The position numbers were made by a program, and so were the translations under genes. Below, in pieces: positions 14,382-15,065 of a stretch of DNA of 15,065 bases. The stretch is from Clostridium sp. UBA6640 (GTDB taxonomy: Bacteria; Bacillota; Clostridia; Clostridiales; Clostridiaceae): assembly GCF_002455975.1 (NCBI RefSeq), contig NZ_DKLM01000109.1, positions 17,027 to 32,091 of the forward strand, given 5' to 3'. The notes under the pieces were generated by a model that saw nothing but the letters and a program-made list of their open reading frames with translations, was not told the origin of the DNA and ran no database searches. Within the stretch, counting starts at the first letter, position 1. Every line of letters begins with the position of its first letter.

Positions 14382-15011
14382 ATGAAACATATTACAAATT
14401 ATAAACCAAAAGATTTTGCTGAGTTATTGAATGTATCAGTAAAAACACTTCAACGTTGGGATAGAGAAGATATATTAAAAGCAAAAAGAACTCCTACTAA
14501 TCGAAGGTATTATACTTACGACCGATATTTAGAATTCAAAGGTCTTAAAAAAGAAGTAGAGCGAAAAATAATTATTTACACAAGAGTATCTACCAATAAT
14601 CAAAAAGATGATTTGAAAAACCAGATTGAATTCCTAAAGAATTTTGCAAATGCTAAAGGTATTATCATTGATGAAGTTATATCTGATATAGGAAGTGGAT
14701 TAAATTATAACCGAAAAAAATGGAATAAACTTTTAGAGGAATGTATGGAAAATAAAATTGATTCTATATTAATAACTCATAAAGATAGATTTGTACGCTT
14801 TGGTTATAATTGGTTTGAAAGATTTTTGACAAAATTTGATACTAAAATAATAGTTGTTAATAACGAAAGTCTTTCACCTCAAGAAGAATTAGTTCAAGAC
14901 ATAATATCAATATTACATGTTTTTAGTTGTAGAATTTACGGTCTTAGAAAGCATAAGAAAAAGATTAAGGAGGATAAGGAAATTGAAAAGAGCTTACAAG
15001 ATGGAGATTAA
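14382..15011 (+). CDS. tnpA: IS607-family serine recombinase (TnpA)
   Basis: The transposase cuts and rejoins DNA through a serine nucleophile and a circular intermediate. The 209 residues begin with a MerR-like helix-turn-helix (about 7-52: YKPKDFAELLNVSVKTLQRW and following) that binds the element ends. The resolvase-type catalytic domain follows, with IIIYTRVSTNNQ (63-74), the nucleophile S70 and R68, and HKDRFVRFG further on with the second arginine group. The C-terminus is basic. This HTH-first order is opposite to that of classical resolvases and is specific to IS607. The frame is intact and seems active. Its start codon lies 2 bases after a 12-bp hairpin. tnpB begins inside its last codons. 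Confidence 0.93.
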   Translation: MKHITNYKPKDFAELLNVSVKTLQRWDREDILKAKRTPTNRRYYTYDRYLEFKGLKKEVERKIIIYTRVSTNNQKDDLKNQIEFLKNFANAKGIIIDEVISDIGSGLNYNRKKWNKLLEECMENKIDSILITHKDRFVRFGYNWFERFLTKFDTKIIVVNNESLSPQEELVQDIISILHVFSCRIYGLRKHKKKIKEDKEIEKSLQDGD

Positions 15012-15065
15012 ACCTACTTTAGAACAAAAAATAAAAATACATCAAACCATAGGCATATCAAGGTT
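14983..15065 (+). CDS. tnpB: TnpB family RNA-guided nuclease, N-terminal fragment (continues beyond the window)
   Basis: Only the first 27 codons are visible, from a TTG start at 14983. AAGGAGG at 14967-14973 lies 9 bases before it. The peptide LKRAYKMEIKPTLEQKIKI is the typical N-terminus of IS200/IS605 and IS607 TnpB proteins, the RNA-guided DNA nucleases related to Cas12. It overlaps tnpA by 29 bases in another frame, so the two are probably coupled. The nuclease residues and guide RNA lie outside the window, so whether this TnpB is intact cannot be said. Confidence 0.85.
   Translation, partial: MKRAYKMEIKPTLEQKIKIHQTIGISR

Larger units (their letters stand above)
14349..15065 (+). mobile_element. 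IS607-family insertion sequence, left part (runs off the window)
   Basis: A serine-recombinase tnpA is followed by an overlapping tnpB, the diagnostic arrangement of IS607-type elements. Members of this family lack terminal inverted repeats and target duplications, so the left end cannot be fixed; it lies somewhere between the coaBC terminator (14213) and the hairpin at 14349. The right end, where TnpB guide RNA is normally encoded, is outside the window. The two genes overlap by 29 bases. Confidence 0.85.

Noticed and set aside
14342..14404. 20-codon leader peptide frame overlapping the tnpA start
   Set aside because: No clear ribosome binding site and coding through the hairpin looks accidental. 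Kept only as a remote option for translational control.

Overview
The window looks like chromosome from a low-GC, endospore-forming Firmicute, most likely Clostridium sensu stricto. Base composition is strongly AT-rich, ribosome binding sites are strong AGGAGG-type, and it carries spoIVA, remA and the Firmicute gene order der-gpsA-spoIVA and yicC-remA-gmk-rpoZ-coaBC. All convincing genes are on the + strand. I see no tRNA, rRNA or CRISPR array.

Left part (1-5850): a 312-base leader with a good vegetative promoter precedes a DUF512/PDZ radical-SAM-like protein. The der ribosome GTPase follows 1 base later, then gpsA (glycerol-3-phosphate dehydrogenase) and a strong terminator. spoIVA (spore coat basement-layer ATPase) follows as its own unit, with a TTG start, a candidate sigma-E promoter and a strong terminator.

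Middle part (5850-10870): monocistronic units separated by long AT-rich gaps. They encode a 65-residue protein of unknown function, a cytoplasmic asparaginase, an AzgA/PbuG-type purine permease and a class I/II aminotransferase resembling LL-diaminopimelate aminotransferase. The purine permease has a roughly 330-base leader. It holds a strong promoter, a 15-bp direct repeat and three mutually exclusive complementary segments that look like a transcription attenuator. It does not match the classical purine riboswitch. A small structured intergenic repeat lies between the permease and the aminotransferase, with a degenerate relative downstream of gpsA.

Right part (10870-14213): a compact housekeeping operon, yicC-remA-gmk-rpoZ-coaBC, behind one good promoter and ending in a terminator that overlaps the coaBC stop codon. 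It links RNA turnover, biofilm regulation, GMP phosphorylation, the RNA polymerase omega subunit and coenzyme A synthesis.

Right edge (14214-15065): an IS607-family element, with a serine-recombinase tnpA overlapping the first 83 bases of a tnpB that runs off the window. It lies where relatives usually carry priA, so it may interrupt that conserved gene order. The best candidates for something undescribed are the purine-permease leader, the hairpin that places the tnpA ribosome binding site in its loop, and the structured intergenic repeat.
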